A stretch of 53,381 nt of DNA, from NCBI GenBank assembly GCA_905221605.1, contig CAJNDS010002700.1, positions 1 through 53,381 of the forward strand, written 5' to 3'. Made by a program: the position numbers and the translations under genes. Below the pieces are notes generated by a model. That model saw only the letters and a program-made list of their open reading frames with translations, was not told where the DNA came from and made no database searches. Positions 1-10,232 of this stretch are shown one piece after another. The DNA comes from Symbiodinium natans (taxonomy: Eukaryota; Sar; Dinophyceae; Suessiales; Symbiodiniaceae). The stretch's first letter is position 1; each line of letters opens with the position of its first letter.

Positions 1-122
1 ACCCACGACGCGCGACGACGACGCCCGACGACGACGACGACGACGACGACGCACGACGCACGACGCACGACCCACGACGCACGACGCACGACGCACGACG
101 GACGACGCACGACGGACGACGC

Positions 123-183
<61 letters not shown>

Positions 184-194
184 ACGACGACGAC
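1..194. repeat. ACG trinucleotide array
   Basis: Tandem ACG/GAC triplets, partly interrupted by CAC and CCC to give cacgacg-type variants in the first 120 bases and pure from about 125 to 190. It is open in several frames but has no other coding sign. It is read as a microsatellite at the window edge. Confidence 0.9.
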
Positions 195-454
195 CTGGTA
201 ATGCCAGGTAATGCGCTTTGTAATGCCATAAAACAAAGCACGCTCGTAAAAACCTGGTAATGCCAGGTGATGCGCTCATCTTGGAAGTGAAGTAAAAGTC
301 CTGTTTAATATTTTAGTTTTGAAATGCCACAAAACAAAGCACGATTGAAAACCATGAAAGCATGCAATGAAAGCATGCAGCAACATGGCAAATGATCAAC
401 ACCTGAACTCAACGGTTCAAGCGGTCAACAACGCTTCGACATTTTCGGCCACCC

Positions 455-810
455 AGCACCTTAAATTTTCCGGAAATTTAGGGAGCTGGGCCGTGGCTTC
501 TGAACATGATCAGGCTGCATCCGTTTCCTAAATTTCCTGAAAATTTGGGGTGTGTAAATTTTCGGAAAATTTAGGAAAGCGATGAAGCAAATTTTCCGGA
601 AATTTAGGGACCGAGGCTTCGGGCTACCCGGAACCAGAAATTTTCCGGAAATTTAGGGGAGCGAATCCGGCTTGCGGCCGTCGAAGAGGCCCAGCCTTTC
701 AAAGGGCACAGCCCAAGCCCCAAAATTTCCCGGAAATTTTGGGTCCCGGGTAGGCCAAAGCGGCTTGCTCGCCGGGGTCCAGAAATTTCCGGAAAATTTT
801 GGGGCTGGGG
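455..810. repeat. Cluster of seven short AT-rich palindromes
   Basis: A near-palindromic unit of about 22 bp (core CCTAAATTTCCGGAAATTT and variants) recurs near 463, 526, 556, 590, 636, 724 and 782. Spacers are unrelated and GC-rich. Each unit could form a cruciform or hairpin centred on CCGG or CGAA. No coding role is visible; overlapping ORFs simply read through the repeats. Confidence 0.8.
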
Positions 811-1299
811 CACTCCGAGGCGTGACGCACCGCATAGGGCTGGTTTGACCGTAGCGTTTTATAGAGTAGATATACGAACCCCGAGGAAATTTCAATAATC
901 CTTTCTTCATTTCTCTAATATTATGAAGTTGTCCTTTCGGGCCCTGTTATTCGTAAAATTCTAATAGAATAATAATGAATTTATGAGATTTTATTAGATA
1001 GTCCAGAATTCTAGATTCCCAATTTCTGAAAATTCTTTCTTTAAAATAAATAATCATCATCTTCTTTAGAGTCGTGATCATAATCGAAATCAAGTAATCA
1101 ATGATATTGATTCCATATCAGATCCCAAGTGTCGCCTGCACCGATACGTATAAGGTCATCCTCATCCTCGCACAAGATTAAGCTCCAGATATTCAGATCC
1201 CACACGATATGAAAAGAACAAGAATCGGGGGCCACCTCGTATCCAAGATAAAAAATATTTTACTTCGAACGTCCCCACCCTCTCTTGGTAGAGATACTA

Positions 1300-1485
1300 C
1301 TCTGGGGCTGGGCACTCCGGGGACCTCTGGGGTTGGGCACCAGACTTTGAGATTGGGCACTTCAGGGAACTCCGGTGACACTCTGGAGTTGGGCACTCCA
1401 GGGAGACTCTGGGATTGGGCACTGCAGGGACACTCCAGAGTTGGGTACTCCAGGGACAGATTGGGGTTGGGCACTCCAGGCATGA
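1300..1485. repeat. Minisatellite, unit about 26-30 bp
   Basis: Imperfect direct repeats of a unit resembling ttgggcactccagggacac, roughly six to seven copies. Both strands give ORFs of repeated Gly-Thr-Pro or Val-Pro-Asn units, which are products of the repeat and not evidence of a gene. Confidence 0.8.
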
Positions 1486-1849
1486 TCGAGGAGTAGACCG
1501 GGCGAGGAGAAGAGTTCCGGGCGAGGAGCAGAGTTGAGTTTAAAATCTAACAACCCCACACCGAAGGTGGGGAAAAATGCCTTCCATATAAGAAAAGAGA
1601 AAGTAAATATCCGCAACTAAATCCGTTTTAATCTAGGAAACGCGCTAACGCACCTCTTCACGACAAAAATCATTAAATCATTAAATAAGGCGTAGAAGGG
1701 TTGACATTGAATTTCAAGACACGTAGCCAATTATATCCCATCCGGGAATTACATCCCGCCCAGGGCCAACATGTTTCAATATGAGGGGAAGAGTTTTCGG
1801 TAGAGGTTGAAGGGTTGAGGAATTAGGGTTGAAAGCTTAGGATCCTTCG

Positions 1850-2065
1850 ACTCCCAAGACGTGTGAGAGTCTTATTCTAGAGCTTTTCTTGGCTAAAAAT
1901 CTCAGAATGTGACTCCCGCACACCTGGCATGCCCCCCTACCCCAAGACGCGGGATTCTAGAGCATTTCAGGGCAGAAAAGTCCCAGAATGCTCCCCCAAG
2001 ACACGGGGAGTCACTTTCCAGAGCTTTTCAGGGCTGAAAAGGCGTGCCCCCCCCCCTCCTAAGAC
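1850..2065. repeat. Direct repeat with CAAGACG and CTAGAGC blocks, about 3 copies
   Basis: A unit of roughly 60 bp containing ccaagacg, then ctagagc(a/t)ttt, then gaaaa(g/t), then cccagaatg, recurs three times with divergence. It looks like a degenerate minisatellite next to the first telomere-like tracts. Confidence 0.55.
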
Positions 2066-2399
2066 GCCCTTCTAATTCCCAGGGCCTGGGGCCTGAATCC
2101 CAAATAACAACCGGATGAGAACTGGGTTTACGGTTTGGGGTTTAGGGTTTAAGGTCTAGTGAAGATCAAGGGCCCTTGTATGCAGCAAGCCCGAGAGCCC
2201 TGGGTCCCCCCCAAACCATCCCAGGTTCAGGGTTTAGGGTTTCGGGTTTAGGATTTCGGGTTTTGGGTTTAAGGAGCCCCAACGCCCTTCCCCGGAATGA
2301 GCTCTTTTGGGCGCGTTCTCGTTCGAGAGCTGATCTCTCGTCAGCAGGACAGCCATACACCCCTAAACCCTAGCCCTAAACCCTAAACCCTAAACCCTA

Positions 2400-3380
2400 A
2401 ACCTTAAAGCTGATCAAGTCTTCTGAGCATGTTGCCTATGCGGCGCTGGCGCGCTAACGGATTGAGCTCGAGGCCCCCAAAGGCGCGTGTAGCATTTGGG
2501 ATTTATGGTTTGGGGTTGAGGGTGGGGCATCAGGGCTTAGGGTCATAGGGGCTTTGGGCTACTCAGCTTTGGTGTTTGGGTTTGGGAAGGGCTTCGGGTT
2601 TAGGGTTGGGGGTTGAAAAACCTTCACGCCAGGTAAATGGCAATCTGTGCGTTTAGGTTCCAAGGCTTCACGGAAGGTTTGTTATAGGGTTCTTAAGAGG
2701 GGGGGTTCAAGGGGGTATGTAACCCGATACTGCCCACTACTCCCTAAGGCTCCCGAAGCTTCCTTAAGATTCCCTGGCTACCTACCTCCCATGAACTCCC
2801 CTCCCTTAAGAACGGGGCTTGTTAGCTTGAGAACGGCATGGCATGCCAACTCTACTCTTCGAGAGACTGCTTCTTGCGCTGTTCCTGTTTTGATACGGCG
2901 TTGCCCTAAACCCCAAGATTTAAACCCTAAACCCTAAACCCTAAACCCTAAACCCTAAACCCTAAACCCTAAACCCTAACCCCTTGGAAGAAGAGGCCAT
3001 TATTCAAAGACTCGACCTCTGGCGCAGTGTTCTCTAAGGACGGAAGGTAAGAAGTTGAGCACCAGAGGCCACACGTGTTGCAGGGGCTGAGGGTTATAGG
3101 AGATCAACTCAGCAACCAAGTTACTCTGAACCCCAAACCCTAAACCCTAAACCCTAAATCCTAAACCCTAAATCCTAAACCCTAAACCTAAACCCACAAC
3201 AACCAAGTCTACGGTAGATCGCGCTCTCCGGAGCTTCTTGAAAAATCCGTCCTCTGAAGGTCCCTCTATTCGAGACCTTTGCACGGAGGCGCCCTGGCAA
3301 AAGCAGCTCCTGAATGATGTTTTGAGAGACACTTGCCTCCCTAAACCCTACAAACCCGAAACCGCGCGCTAACTGCCCTA
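2400..3380 (+). CDS. Plus-strand exon-like islands, unassigned
   Basis: Three islands between CCCTAAA tracts read well on the plus strand. 2405-2450 encodes KLIKSSEHVAYAALAR. 2990-3050 encodes EEEAIIQRLDLWRSVL before a stop. 3204-3280 encodes STVDRALRSFLKN followed by PSSEG. A GC or GT donor can be placed in each. I did not recognise a family, and the splice chain between them is not proven. They could be exons of a plus-strand gene diverging from the minus-strand genes to the right. A MITE copy lies between them at about 2.68-2.82 kb. Confidence 0.3.
2681..2820. mobile_element. MITE family A, copy 1
   Basis: Non-coding foldback element. The left arm reads ggttcttaagagggggggtt and the right arm cccctcccttaagaac, which is its reverse complement with few mismatches. 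The interior contains the family signature ggggtatgtaaccc followed by repeated actccctaaggc motifs. Related copies lie at about 43.6 and 45.9 kb. The 96-codon plus-strand ORF over it is a by-product of the element. Confidence 0.75.
2925..3190. repeat. CCCTAAA tracts around 2.93 and 3.13 kb
   Basis: About eight heptamers at 2927-2980, then a shorter, variant-bearing tract (CCCTAAA with CCCTAAAT) at 3127-3185. Both have the C-rich strand on plus. Confidence 0.9.
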
Positions 3381-3460
3381 AACCCTAAACCCTAAACCCT
3401 AAACCCTAAACCTTAAACCCTAAACCCTAAACCCTCAACCCTAAACCCTGGCTGCCCCTC

Positions 3461-3615
3461 CTGCGGCGTGGTGCTAGACACCAGTGACCTTCTGGGATGT
3501 GAGACATCGCGGAATCCGAGCATTCCTGCCGCCCGGTCTCCCGTGTTTTTTTTAGCGCCCAGCATGTTTCATCTAAGCTCGTTAAGCAGTGCGGCAGTGA
3601 ACCCTCAACAAGAAC
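3461..3615 (+). CDS. Exon-like reading frame with CxxC, unassigned
   Basis: On the plus strand one frame stays open for about 50 codons and begins GCPSCGVVLDTSDLLGCE. The CPSC pair followed by a hydrophobic turn resembles a zinc ribbon, but only one Cys pair is present and no splice sites were confirmed. The minus strand is also open (74 codons with ATG), so the strand is uncertain. Confidence 0.2.
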
Positions 3616-4049
3616 CCTAAACCTCAGGACCAACTTGCATAGGTGGTCCACTGAGATGCCGCAATTTCCATTGGCCTACAAATGCCTTCCTTGCTTGCCG
3701 ACATACCATTCCCCTAAACCCTAAAGCCTACATGTCGAAGCACGCGGCACTGCCCAAAGCTGCGCCTCCCAAATGGATTCGGGTTTAGGGTTTAGGGTTT
3801 AGGGAGTTTACATAAATTGGCCCCCCTCAATTTGAGGCTTCTGCGGGCCTTTTTGATTGGAGTTTGTTTTAGCTGGGGGGGGCCTTAAACCCTCTGAAGA
3901 AGATTCCTACATGTGATCCTCTACAACCCAAATAAGGGCCCTAAACCCTTAACTCTAAACCAAGGGCAAATATAAACAATCCCAAGGAGGTCTGTTTTGA
4001 TCCCTTGAGCTGGCGAAGGTGGCTTGAAACGGGTTTGGGATTTTTGGGG

Positions 4050-4490
4050 TTTGGGGTTTGGGGTTTAGGGTTTAGGGTTTAGGGTTTAGGGTTAAGGGTT
4101 TAGGGCAGACAGGAGGCGATCAAATTGAGATTGAGATTGTTGAAAAGTGAGTTTCATCGGGCTTCCGATTCAAATCCAAGTCTCCTAAACCCTAAACCCT
4201 AAGCCCTACGCCCTACGCCCTCAAGACTAAATGAATACAAACTGTATGTGCTATCATTCTGAACTTCCCAAGATACTTTTGGGGTTTAGGGTTTAGGGTT
4301 TAGGGTTTAGGGTTAAGGGTTTAGGGCAGACAGGAGGCGATCAAATTGAGATTGAGATTGTTGAAAAATGTGTTTCATCGGGCTTCCGATTCAAATCCAA
4401 GTCTCCTAAACCCTAAACCCTAAGCCCTACGCCCTCAAGACTAAATGAATACAAACTGTATGTGGTATCATTCTGAACTTCCCAAGATAT
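4050..4490. repeat. Tandem duplication of about 225 bp
   Basis: The block at 4050-4275 (TTTAGGG tract, then cagacaggaggcgatcaaat, then CCCTAAA tract, then gaatacaaactgtatgtg) is repeated almost exactly at 4280-4490. The unit contains a TTTAGGG tract and a CCCTAAA tract in inverted orientation, so a unit carrying its own telomere-like ends was copied as a whole. Confidence 0.9.
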
Positions 4491-4720
4491 GTGTCTAAAC
4501 AGCTGACAAACAGAGTTTGAGGAAACTGATCCTAACCCCCCCCCCCCCCCCTTCCGTCCAATTCCCCCCCAGACCCCCCCTCCCGCCCAGCTCCCCACCC
4601 GCCCCGCCCCGCCCCCAAAACAAAAGTAACAGGTTCTACAAAACAAACGTTTCGCTCAAAACGTTTCGCTCAGAACTTTTTTGGGACCCAAACCCTACAC
4701 AATTTCGTAAACCGTAAACT
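4430..4720. repeat. Dispersed repeat R1, copy 1
   Basis: Contains cattctgaacttcccaagat, then agctgacaaac, a poly-C tract at 4536-4550, then acaaacgtttcgctcaaaac and gggacccaaaccctacacaa. The same ordered motifs reappear at 27.80-28.23 kb. It is non-coding in both places and is probably a transposable-element remnant. Confidence 0.7.
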
Positions 4721-5225
4721 CCAAACCCTAAACCCTAACCCACATTTTTGCCCAAACCTTCTCAAAGCTGCTGAAAAGCTCCTCCCTCAACCCCAAACCC
4801 TGCAAGCGCGTCGTGTCTGTGCGCCTGGGGTTTAGGGTCTAGGGTTAAGGGTTTAGGGTGCCTAAGCCTGCCTATCCTTCGACACGGGTTGCCGGTTATC
4901 GCATGCGAGCGCCTGGTTGCAGAAGCTGTGCCCGGTTTCAGGCCCGCTCTGCCCTGACGTCTGCCAGAGGGCCTCGCAGCAAAATAATTCCCAGATGTCT
5001 GGCGGTCCATCAGCCTGCTCGGGTTTTTATCCATTGTGAGTATTGTAGCTTCTCCATATTAAGGTCCCTTTCAGGGCACCCCAAAACTAAGGTTTGGGGG
5101 CCCTGCAAAAGTTAAGTTCTTATGACCTCATAAGGATCCTTTAGGGGATGAGGTTAATGAAACCAACATGTTCAAACCTACCCCTGAAAAAGGGAAGCAT
5201 CACTTACAGTACCATGCGACCCAAA

Positions 5226-5345
5226 CACTAAACCCTAAACCCTAAACCCTAAACCCTAAACCCTAAACCCTAAACCCTAAACCCTAAACCCTAAACCCTA
5301 AACCCTAAACCCTAAACCCTAAACCCTAAACCCTAAACCCCAAAC
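5226..5345. repeat. Long perfect CCCTAAA array
   Basis: About 16 consecutive perfect heptamers on the plus strand, followed at 5427-5465 by five to six TTTAGGG units in the opposite orientation. The 80-bp island between them reads SLEDLFGLQ on the minus strand, ending at a possible GC donor, but it is too short to claim as an exon. Confidence 0.95.
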
Positions 5346-5499
5346 CAAACACTAAGGGCCGATCTACTCCAAGGAGCGCTGTTGTGCGGCGCCTGTAACC
5401 CGAAAAGGTCTTCAAGGGAAAGGAACTAGGGTTTAGGGTTTAGGGTTTAGGGTTTAGGGTTTAGGGTAGGGTGCACGCCTCTAGGCAGGACTGATGCGA

Positions 5500-5580
5500 A
5501 AATAAGGTACCCCCTCATAGAGACGCCCAAGTAGTAAGATACCCTTATATTTAAGGACCCCAATAAGGTACCGCTAAGAT
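5500..5580. mobile_element. MITE family F, divergent copy
   Basis: Carries aaggaccccaataaggtacc and cccaagtagtaagatacccttat, shared with the copies at about 17.2 and 38.0 kb. Only part of the element is evident here. Confidence 0.5.
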
Positions 5581-6237
5581 CGCAGAACCCTTTATTGTGT
5601 GGCTTTGGAGGTGTCGACTTTGGGAGTTAAGAGCTCTGACGAGCAGGCTGCATTCGGTCAATTTGACATGCCCAGGCCATGTCAAAGCAGCACGAACCTT
5701 CAATCTATGCCTCTTAACCCTAAACCCTAGGGTATTGAAACACTAAACTTGATGAATACATTTTCAAGCAACCCAGCAATGATCCCAAGATGAACTTCAG
5801 AACAACATCAAAACTACTAATGGCCATTGAAACTGTTAGGTTAGGGTTTGGGGTACCAAGCACCTGTTCCCGGGATGATCCTGGCAGAGAATGAGGAATA
5901 CCAGTTGCTTCAGGAGGGTCAGGGTTGCCCCAACGAGACACGCCACAACTGCAAGGGAATACCTTGACTACAGGGGAGCTAGGGAATGAGGTGCCCTCAA
6001 GACTACCAGGTAACTTTGCAGCTTCATTCCTAAACTGCGTGCACAAGGACTCTTTGGATCTAGCGAGTAGACTCTACAGGGGGATAGATGGTCCTGATGC
6101 TCGGGTTTAGGGTCCACAAGGCCTACCCTGCACCGTAATCACCTCATTCACATACCCGAGGTTGGTCGAGCTTGCTTCCAAACTGCCCCTAGGCGGTTCT
6201 TGACTTCAGGAACTCTCTTATGCAGAGCTGCAGTTTA

Positions 6238-6950
6238 GGTATAGGGTTTAGGGTTTAGGGTTTAGGTTTTAAGGTTTAGGGTTTAGGGTTTTAGGGTTTA
6301 CGGTTTAGGGCTCAGGGCGGTTTAGGGGTTTAGGGTGCAAAGCCCCAGTTTCTAGAAGCCCTACCCGCACCCCGCGTGCACCCCCTTCAACAAGAATCTT
6401 ACTCAAGCAGGGGTAGGTACTTGGGGGTATCTTGGGGGGTCTAGGTATGAAGCCCTCAAAGCTGTCAGCTGTAGCCCTAAACCCTAAACCCTAAACCCTA
6501 AACCCTAAACCCTAAACCCTAAACCCTAAACCCTAAACCCTAAACCCCCATGGGCCGAGAACCATGGAGGTAGTTCAGTATCGGGTTGAAAGGGGGTTCG
6601 GCGTGCAGGGCTTTACTTCATCCCAAAAACCTAAACCCTACACCCTAAACTTCCATACCCTAAGCCCTAAACCCCGAAAAAAACCCAAAAAGCCTAAACC
6701 CTAAACCCTAAACCCTAAACCCTAAACCCTAAACCCTAAACCCTAAACCCTAAACCCTAAACCCTAAACCCTATCCTTGAAACCCTACACCCATCAACTT
6801 GTGTCGAAAGCCTAAACCCTTGACCCTAGCCCTAAACTCTGGGACCATTTCAAGTGGGCAGTTTCCCCCGTATACCCCTTAAACAACCTTGACATATCCC
6901 CCAGCGGCCTGAACCCTAAACCCTAAACCCTACACCCTAAACTTCCCTAA
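6238..6950. repeat. Mixed telomere-like tracts, both orientations
   Basis: TTTAGGG with variants at 6240-6335, pure CCCTAAA at 6475-6545, pure CCCTAAA at 6692-6772 and degenerate units up to 6940. The islands between them, for example 6345-6470 and 6550-6640, show no convincing exon. Confidence 0.9.
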
Positions 6951-7072
6951 GCCTCTGTATAGAGGCCTTATACTATACCCCCCCAACCTAGGAACTCTCT
7001 TCCTGAAGTTGTCCTGGCTTTACTCGAAGGTTTAGGGTTTAGGGTTTAGGGCTTAGGGTTTTCTGGCGCAAG

Positions 7073-7140
7073 GCCCTGCGAGAGCTCCGCAAAATCGAAG
7101 GTGCTGGATGTCTGTCTCGCAGCTGCAGGGTCTGGGACAA
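7073..7140. other. Exon-like island, strand ambiguous
   Basis: Between TTTAGGG (left) and CCCTAAA (right). The plus strand reads WRKALRELRKIEGAGC; the minus strand reads CETDIQHLRFCGALAG. Both are open and neither belongs to a family I recognise. It is recorded because GC-rich, repeat-free islands of this size between telomere tracts are often exons elsewhere in the window. Confidence 0.2.
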
Positions 7141-7204
7141 CCGCACCCTAAACCTTAAGGGTTTAGGGTTTAGGCTTAAGCCCCAACTACAAGAATCGGA
7201 AGCC

Positions 7205-7335
7205 CCTAACCCCCCACCCCCCCCCCCCCCCCCCGCCAACCACCCCCCCCCCCCCCCACCCCCCTCCCACCCCCCCCCCCCCCCCCCCCCCCCCCCCCGC
7301 CACCCCCCCACACCCCCCCCCCCCCCCCCCCCACA
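7205..7335. repeat. Poly-C tract
   Basis: About 130 bp of C runs interrupted by A, CA and G. It yields a long poly-Gly/Trp ORF on the minus strand that is an artefact of composition. It is G-quadruplex-prone on the minus strand. Confidence 0.9.
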
Positions 7336-7629
7336 CCTCCACACCCCCAACCAGGAATTAATCGAACGTGTCTGTGGCCTTTGAGCCTTGTCTGACGCAC
7401 ATCTGTTCTGGTGCCTTGTGAAGATTTCAGCACGTTGGAAATCAAAAGTTTTTAAACATAGCAACCCTGAACCCTAAACCCTAAACCCTGAATCCTAAAC
7501 CCAAGAGCCTAATCCTGGCCCTGAAGCTATTTTGGGCCGAGCCCTTAAACCCTAGCCTGGGAGTGTAAGAGTTCAAGGTTAGCGTCTCAGGGTTAGGGGC
7601 AGATTGACGTTTAGGGCCTTAGGATGCAT

Positions 7630-7700
7630 AGGAGTGTAAAGCACGTCGTTCTTGGCGCCGAATATCGCTAGCGGAACGCCCTTCGAAGGTACTTGCATGC
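7630..7700 (-). CDS. Exon-like island, minus strand, unassigned
   Basis: Reads GVPLAIFGAKNDVLYTP on the minus strand. It can start at an AG|G acceptor (gaag|ggc) and stays open for about 40 codons. The pattern of a hydrophobic strand followed by Gly-x-x-Asp recalls the loop before the catalytic Asp in alpha/beta hydrolases, but one short fragment is not enough to assign it. Confidence 0.3.
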
Positions 7701-7746
7701 GCCTAGTGTCTAGAGCTTGGGTTTCGGGATCCGAGACTTCAGCAAG

Positions 7747-7866
7747 GTAATAGTAATAATAGTAATAGTAATAGTAATAGTAATAGTAATAGTAATAGTA
7801 ATAGTAATAGTAATAGTAATAGTAATAGTAATAGTAATAGTAATAGTAATAGTAATAATAATAGTA
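7747..7866. repeat. TAATAG hexanucleotide microsatellite
   Basis: About 20 tandem TAATAG units with few interruptions. It produces Ile-Val or Ile-Thr repeat ORFs on the two strands, which are not genes. Confidence 0.95.
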
Positions 7867-8029
7867 GCCCTAAACCCTAAGCCCGAAACCCTCTCCGCGA
7901 GACGGCTCAATGCTGGAGGAAGTGAAGTCCACAGCTGAGTCCCCGAGACAGACCCAAAAAAGACGTCTGGCATCTAGGACTCCGGATCTTCAGTATCTTG
8001 GGACAAGAGTTTCCCTAAACCATAACCTA

Positions 8030-8130
8030 GTTGTCCAGTAACCTGGGGGAATTAAAGGTTAACCTTTGGGATTATAAGGGGATTATACTACCCCAAAAAG
8101 GTTAAAGGTTGCCTACTCTACTACTAGGAT
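8030..8130. mobile_element. Small foldback element
   Basis: Contains gggggaattaaaggttaacc and, in inverted orientation, ccccaaaaaggttaaaggtt. The opening tgtccagtaacctgggggaa recurs as tgtccagaacctgggggaac at 34.42 kb, so it is dispersed. Non-coding. Confidence 0.5.
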
Positions 8131-8439
8131 AAAACCCTAAACGGAGCTATGCCTCGACTGATGAAGCCCCTAACTCTAAACACTAAACATTAAGCCTCAA
8201 CGCCATGGTTTTAGGGGTTCATGGTTTTGAAAACACCTTGTTCCCAAAACACCAAACCCGGTACCAGGTACACCTTTCAGTCAGGCATCTGCAAGATATT
8301 GAAAGCATCAGGGTCTTTATCTCAGCAGAGTCCAACTTGCCCATACAACTACTGTGCACCTCACATGCCAATATCCTGACGTTAAGCCCTACAAATACAA
8401 GCCCTTACGCCCTCAAACTCTTGAACCTTCAGAGCCTTA

Positions 8440-8715
8440 AACTCTGAAAGCCTTAAGCCCTTAAACCCTCAAAGTCCTAAACCCTCAAACCCCAAAAGTC
8501 CTAAATCCTTGAAACCCTTAACACCTCAAAGCCAGAAGCCCTTACATCGTAAAAACCCCTAAACCCTTGAACGCATTAGAGCCGAAAGCCCTTACAACCT
8601 CAAACCCCTAACCCCTTACATTCTCCAACCCTCTAAACACACCAACACCCTAAAACCCTAAAACCCTGAAACTCTGAAACCCTAACACCATAAAACCTAA
8701 AAAATCTAAACCCAA
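8440..8715. repeat. Degenerate CCCTAAA-derived region
   Basis: A long stretch of decayed units (ccttgaa, ccctcaaa, ccctgaaa, cctaaaa) looks like an old telomere-like array drifting by point mutation. No exon was seen. A similar decayed region lies at 40.04-40.27 kb. Confidence 0.75.
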
Positions 8716-8736
8716 AACCGCGACCCCGAGAATCCC

Positions 8737-8852
8737 AGCTGTGATCCCTCATTGTTCGTAGGATAGGGCTTCCGAATCTCCCTGCGTGCGCGTTTCGCGT
8801 CGGCAGGTAGTGGAGGCACGTGGACCGAAGGGCGACGGTCGGAGTGGTGATT
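8737..8852 (-). CDS. Exon-like island, minus strand, unassigned
   Basis: The minus strand is open for about 48 codons across a repeat-free island and includes VHVPPLPADAKRARREIRK followed by PYPTNNEGSQ. A TTTAGGG unit lies on the right. An internal cgcag|ggag acceptor could shorten it. No family recognised. Confidence 0.35.
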
Positions 8853-8876
8853 GTTGGGGGTCTAGGGTTTAGGGTT

Positions 8877-8980
8877 TCTACTAGTTGCTTAAGATCCCCA
8901 AAAGAATAAGAATAACAATCCCTATATTACCCTTAATCAGGAAGATTCTTTTTTTGGGGGTTCTTGAGCAATTGGTAGGT
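8877..8980. mobile_element. MITE family D, copy 1
   Basis: Terminal inverted repeats: left ctactagttgcttaagatcc, right gggttcttgagcaattggtag. The interior is A-rich. The same ends are found at about 26.5-26.7 and 42.45-42.57 kb, and a single end at 29.64 kb. Confidence 0.75.
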
Positions 8981-9100
8981 TTAGTCTAGGATTCCAAGTA
9001 TGGGCCCTTGCTTAGGGTTTCCAGGGTTTCGGGCTTGCCTGGGGGTTGAGGTTTGTAAGGCTGATTCCCGACTTCGCCGTCATCACGTTGCATTTCCGCG

Positions 9101-9238
9101 ATGGATCTTTTCAAACCCGATAACAAGCCTGTGAGACGGCGCAGAGGCACCCAGCCAATGACATGGCAGTCCCTGCAGTGGTCGGAAACAGTCGAGGCAA
9201 GACCATTGTTGTGGACGATTGAGGAGTTCTACCAGTGA
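9101..9238 (+). CDS. Small plus-strand ORF, 45 codons
   Basis: ATG at 9101 to TGA at 9236, beginning MDLFKPDNKPVRRRRGTQ and ending LLWTIEEFYQ. The interior is Trp- and Gln-rich. It is free of telomere-like sequence and has unbiased composition. No family recognised and no splice site required. It could be a real small gene, a single exon or chance. Confidence 0.25.
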   Translation: MDLFKPDNKPVRRRRGTQPMTWQSLQWSETVEARPLLWTIEEFYQ

Positions 9239-9769
9239 TTAGACTGCTTGGTGTGCCAGTCACCTTCTTGCCAGTTTGCAACATCTAGCTGTCGAAAGTT
9301 TCCTTACTACGAGAAGCATGCAGATTTGCATACTTGCGGTAGATGCGTGACGACCTGCCGGGCCGGCGAAAGCTGAATCTGGATCTTGTAGAATTCTACG
9401 TGTGCCTTCTGGTATGAATGTCTGACCATATGGGGGGGGGGGGGGGGGGTGTCCGAAAATCGGGGTACCCTCTTTTGGGAGTCGCTTTCGGGGATTCTAT
9501 TTCTTTTGGGGGAACCCCTAGGCATCTCCCATATTGCCGCATGTACGAGGCATTCAATGCCCTCTCCGGGAGTCCATACAGATGTAGTATAAATTGCGAA
9601 AAAAGCATTCGACGGTGGATTGCCTTTGCTCCGAAAGCTTACATCCCTCCAACCCTATATCCCACATCCCCCTGTCCTCAGCCCCAACCCCAAATCGTAA
9701 ACCTCAATCCCTAAGAACGTATGTGGTCCTCTAGCGCAACCCTAAATCCCAACCTCAGACCCCTTAACC

Positions 9770-9885
9770 GCATATGGTCGCTTGAGCATAGAGAAGTTTC
9801 AGCCATCGCGAGCTATCACGGGGCAGGCGCATGAGGCGATCCCTGCAAAGGGAGCAGACCTGCCAGGGGAGCAAGGTGGTGTGGG
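9770..9885. other. Exon-like island, strand ambiguous
   Basis: Open for more than 30 codons on both strands. The plus strand reads EKFQPSRAITGQAHEAIPAK; the minus strand reads VCSLCRDRLMRLPRDSSRW with a CxxC pair. It is followed on the right by a ten-unit CCCTAAA array. I cannot choose a strand. Confidence 0.2.
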
Positions 9886-9957
9886 CCTAAACCCTAAACC
9901 CTAAACCCTAAACCCTAAACCCTAAACCCTAAACCCTAAACCCTAAACCCTAAACCC
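9886..9957. repeat. CCCTAAA array
   Basis: About ten perfect heptamers, C-rich strand on plus; a TTTAGGG array in the opposite direction follows at 10063-10108. Confidence 0.95.
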
Positions 9958-10164
9958 GCCACCCCTCCCTCCGACCCAAACACCACATGGAAACCCCCCC
10001 AAAGCAACGAAGGGAAGGTTGGAGCAGGGTTTGGGCTCCAGGCTTGGGGCCTTAAAACCCTTAGGGGTTTAGGGTTTAGGGTTTAGGGTTTAGGGTTTAG
10101 GGTTTAGACCCAAGCCTTAAACTTCAAACCTTAGACGCAAGACCTCAAGGTTTATCGTTGGTTC

Positions 10165-10232
10165 TTGGGCTGTGCGAGGGTTTCTGTGGCGCTGGGCATC
10201 TGGCCGAAAGCCTCGCTTGCCAAGGATTTTGG
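10165..10232 (-). CDS. Exon-like island, minus strand, unassigned
   Basis: The minus strand reads SLASEAFGQMPSATETLAQP. An AG|G acceptor (agcgag|gct) can be placed inside it. It lies 3' of the stop codon of the 10.8-17.0 kb gene, so if real it belongs to another transcript. Confidence 0.3.

Noticed and set aside
1209-1616. Overlapping ORFs on both strands at 1.2-1.6 kb
   Set aside because: They follow the period of a minisatellite and have no start context, domain or splice support.
5226-5345. A true chromosome end (telomere)
   Set aside because: The arrays are short (mostly under 30 units), occur in both orientations, and alternate with coding exons over the whole window.
5720-6110. 108-codon minus and 61-codon plus ORFs at 5.7-6.1 kb
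   Set aside because: Both strands are open over the same unique block, and neither shows a domain, a splice chain or a family match.
7039-7464. 141-codon Gly-rich minus ORF
   Set aside because: Produced by a poly-C tract; only its ends are non-repetitive and they show no family resemblance.
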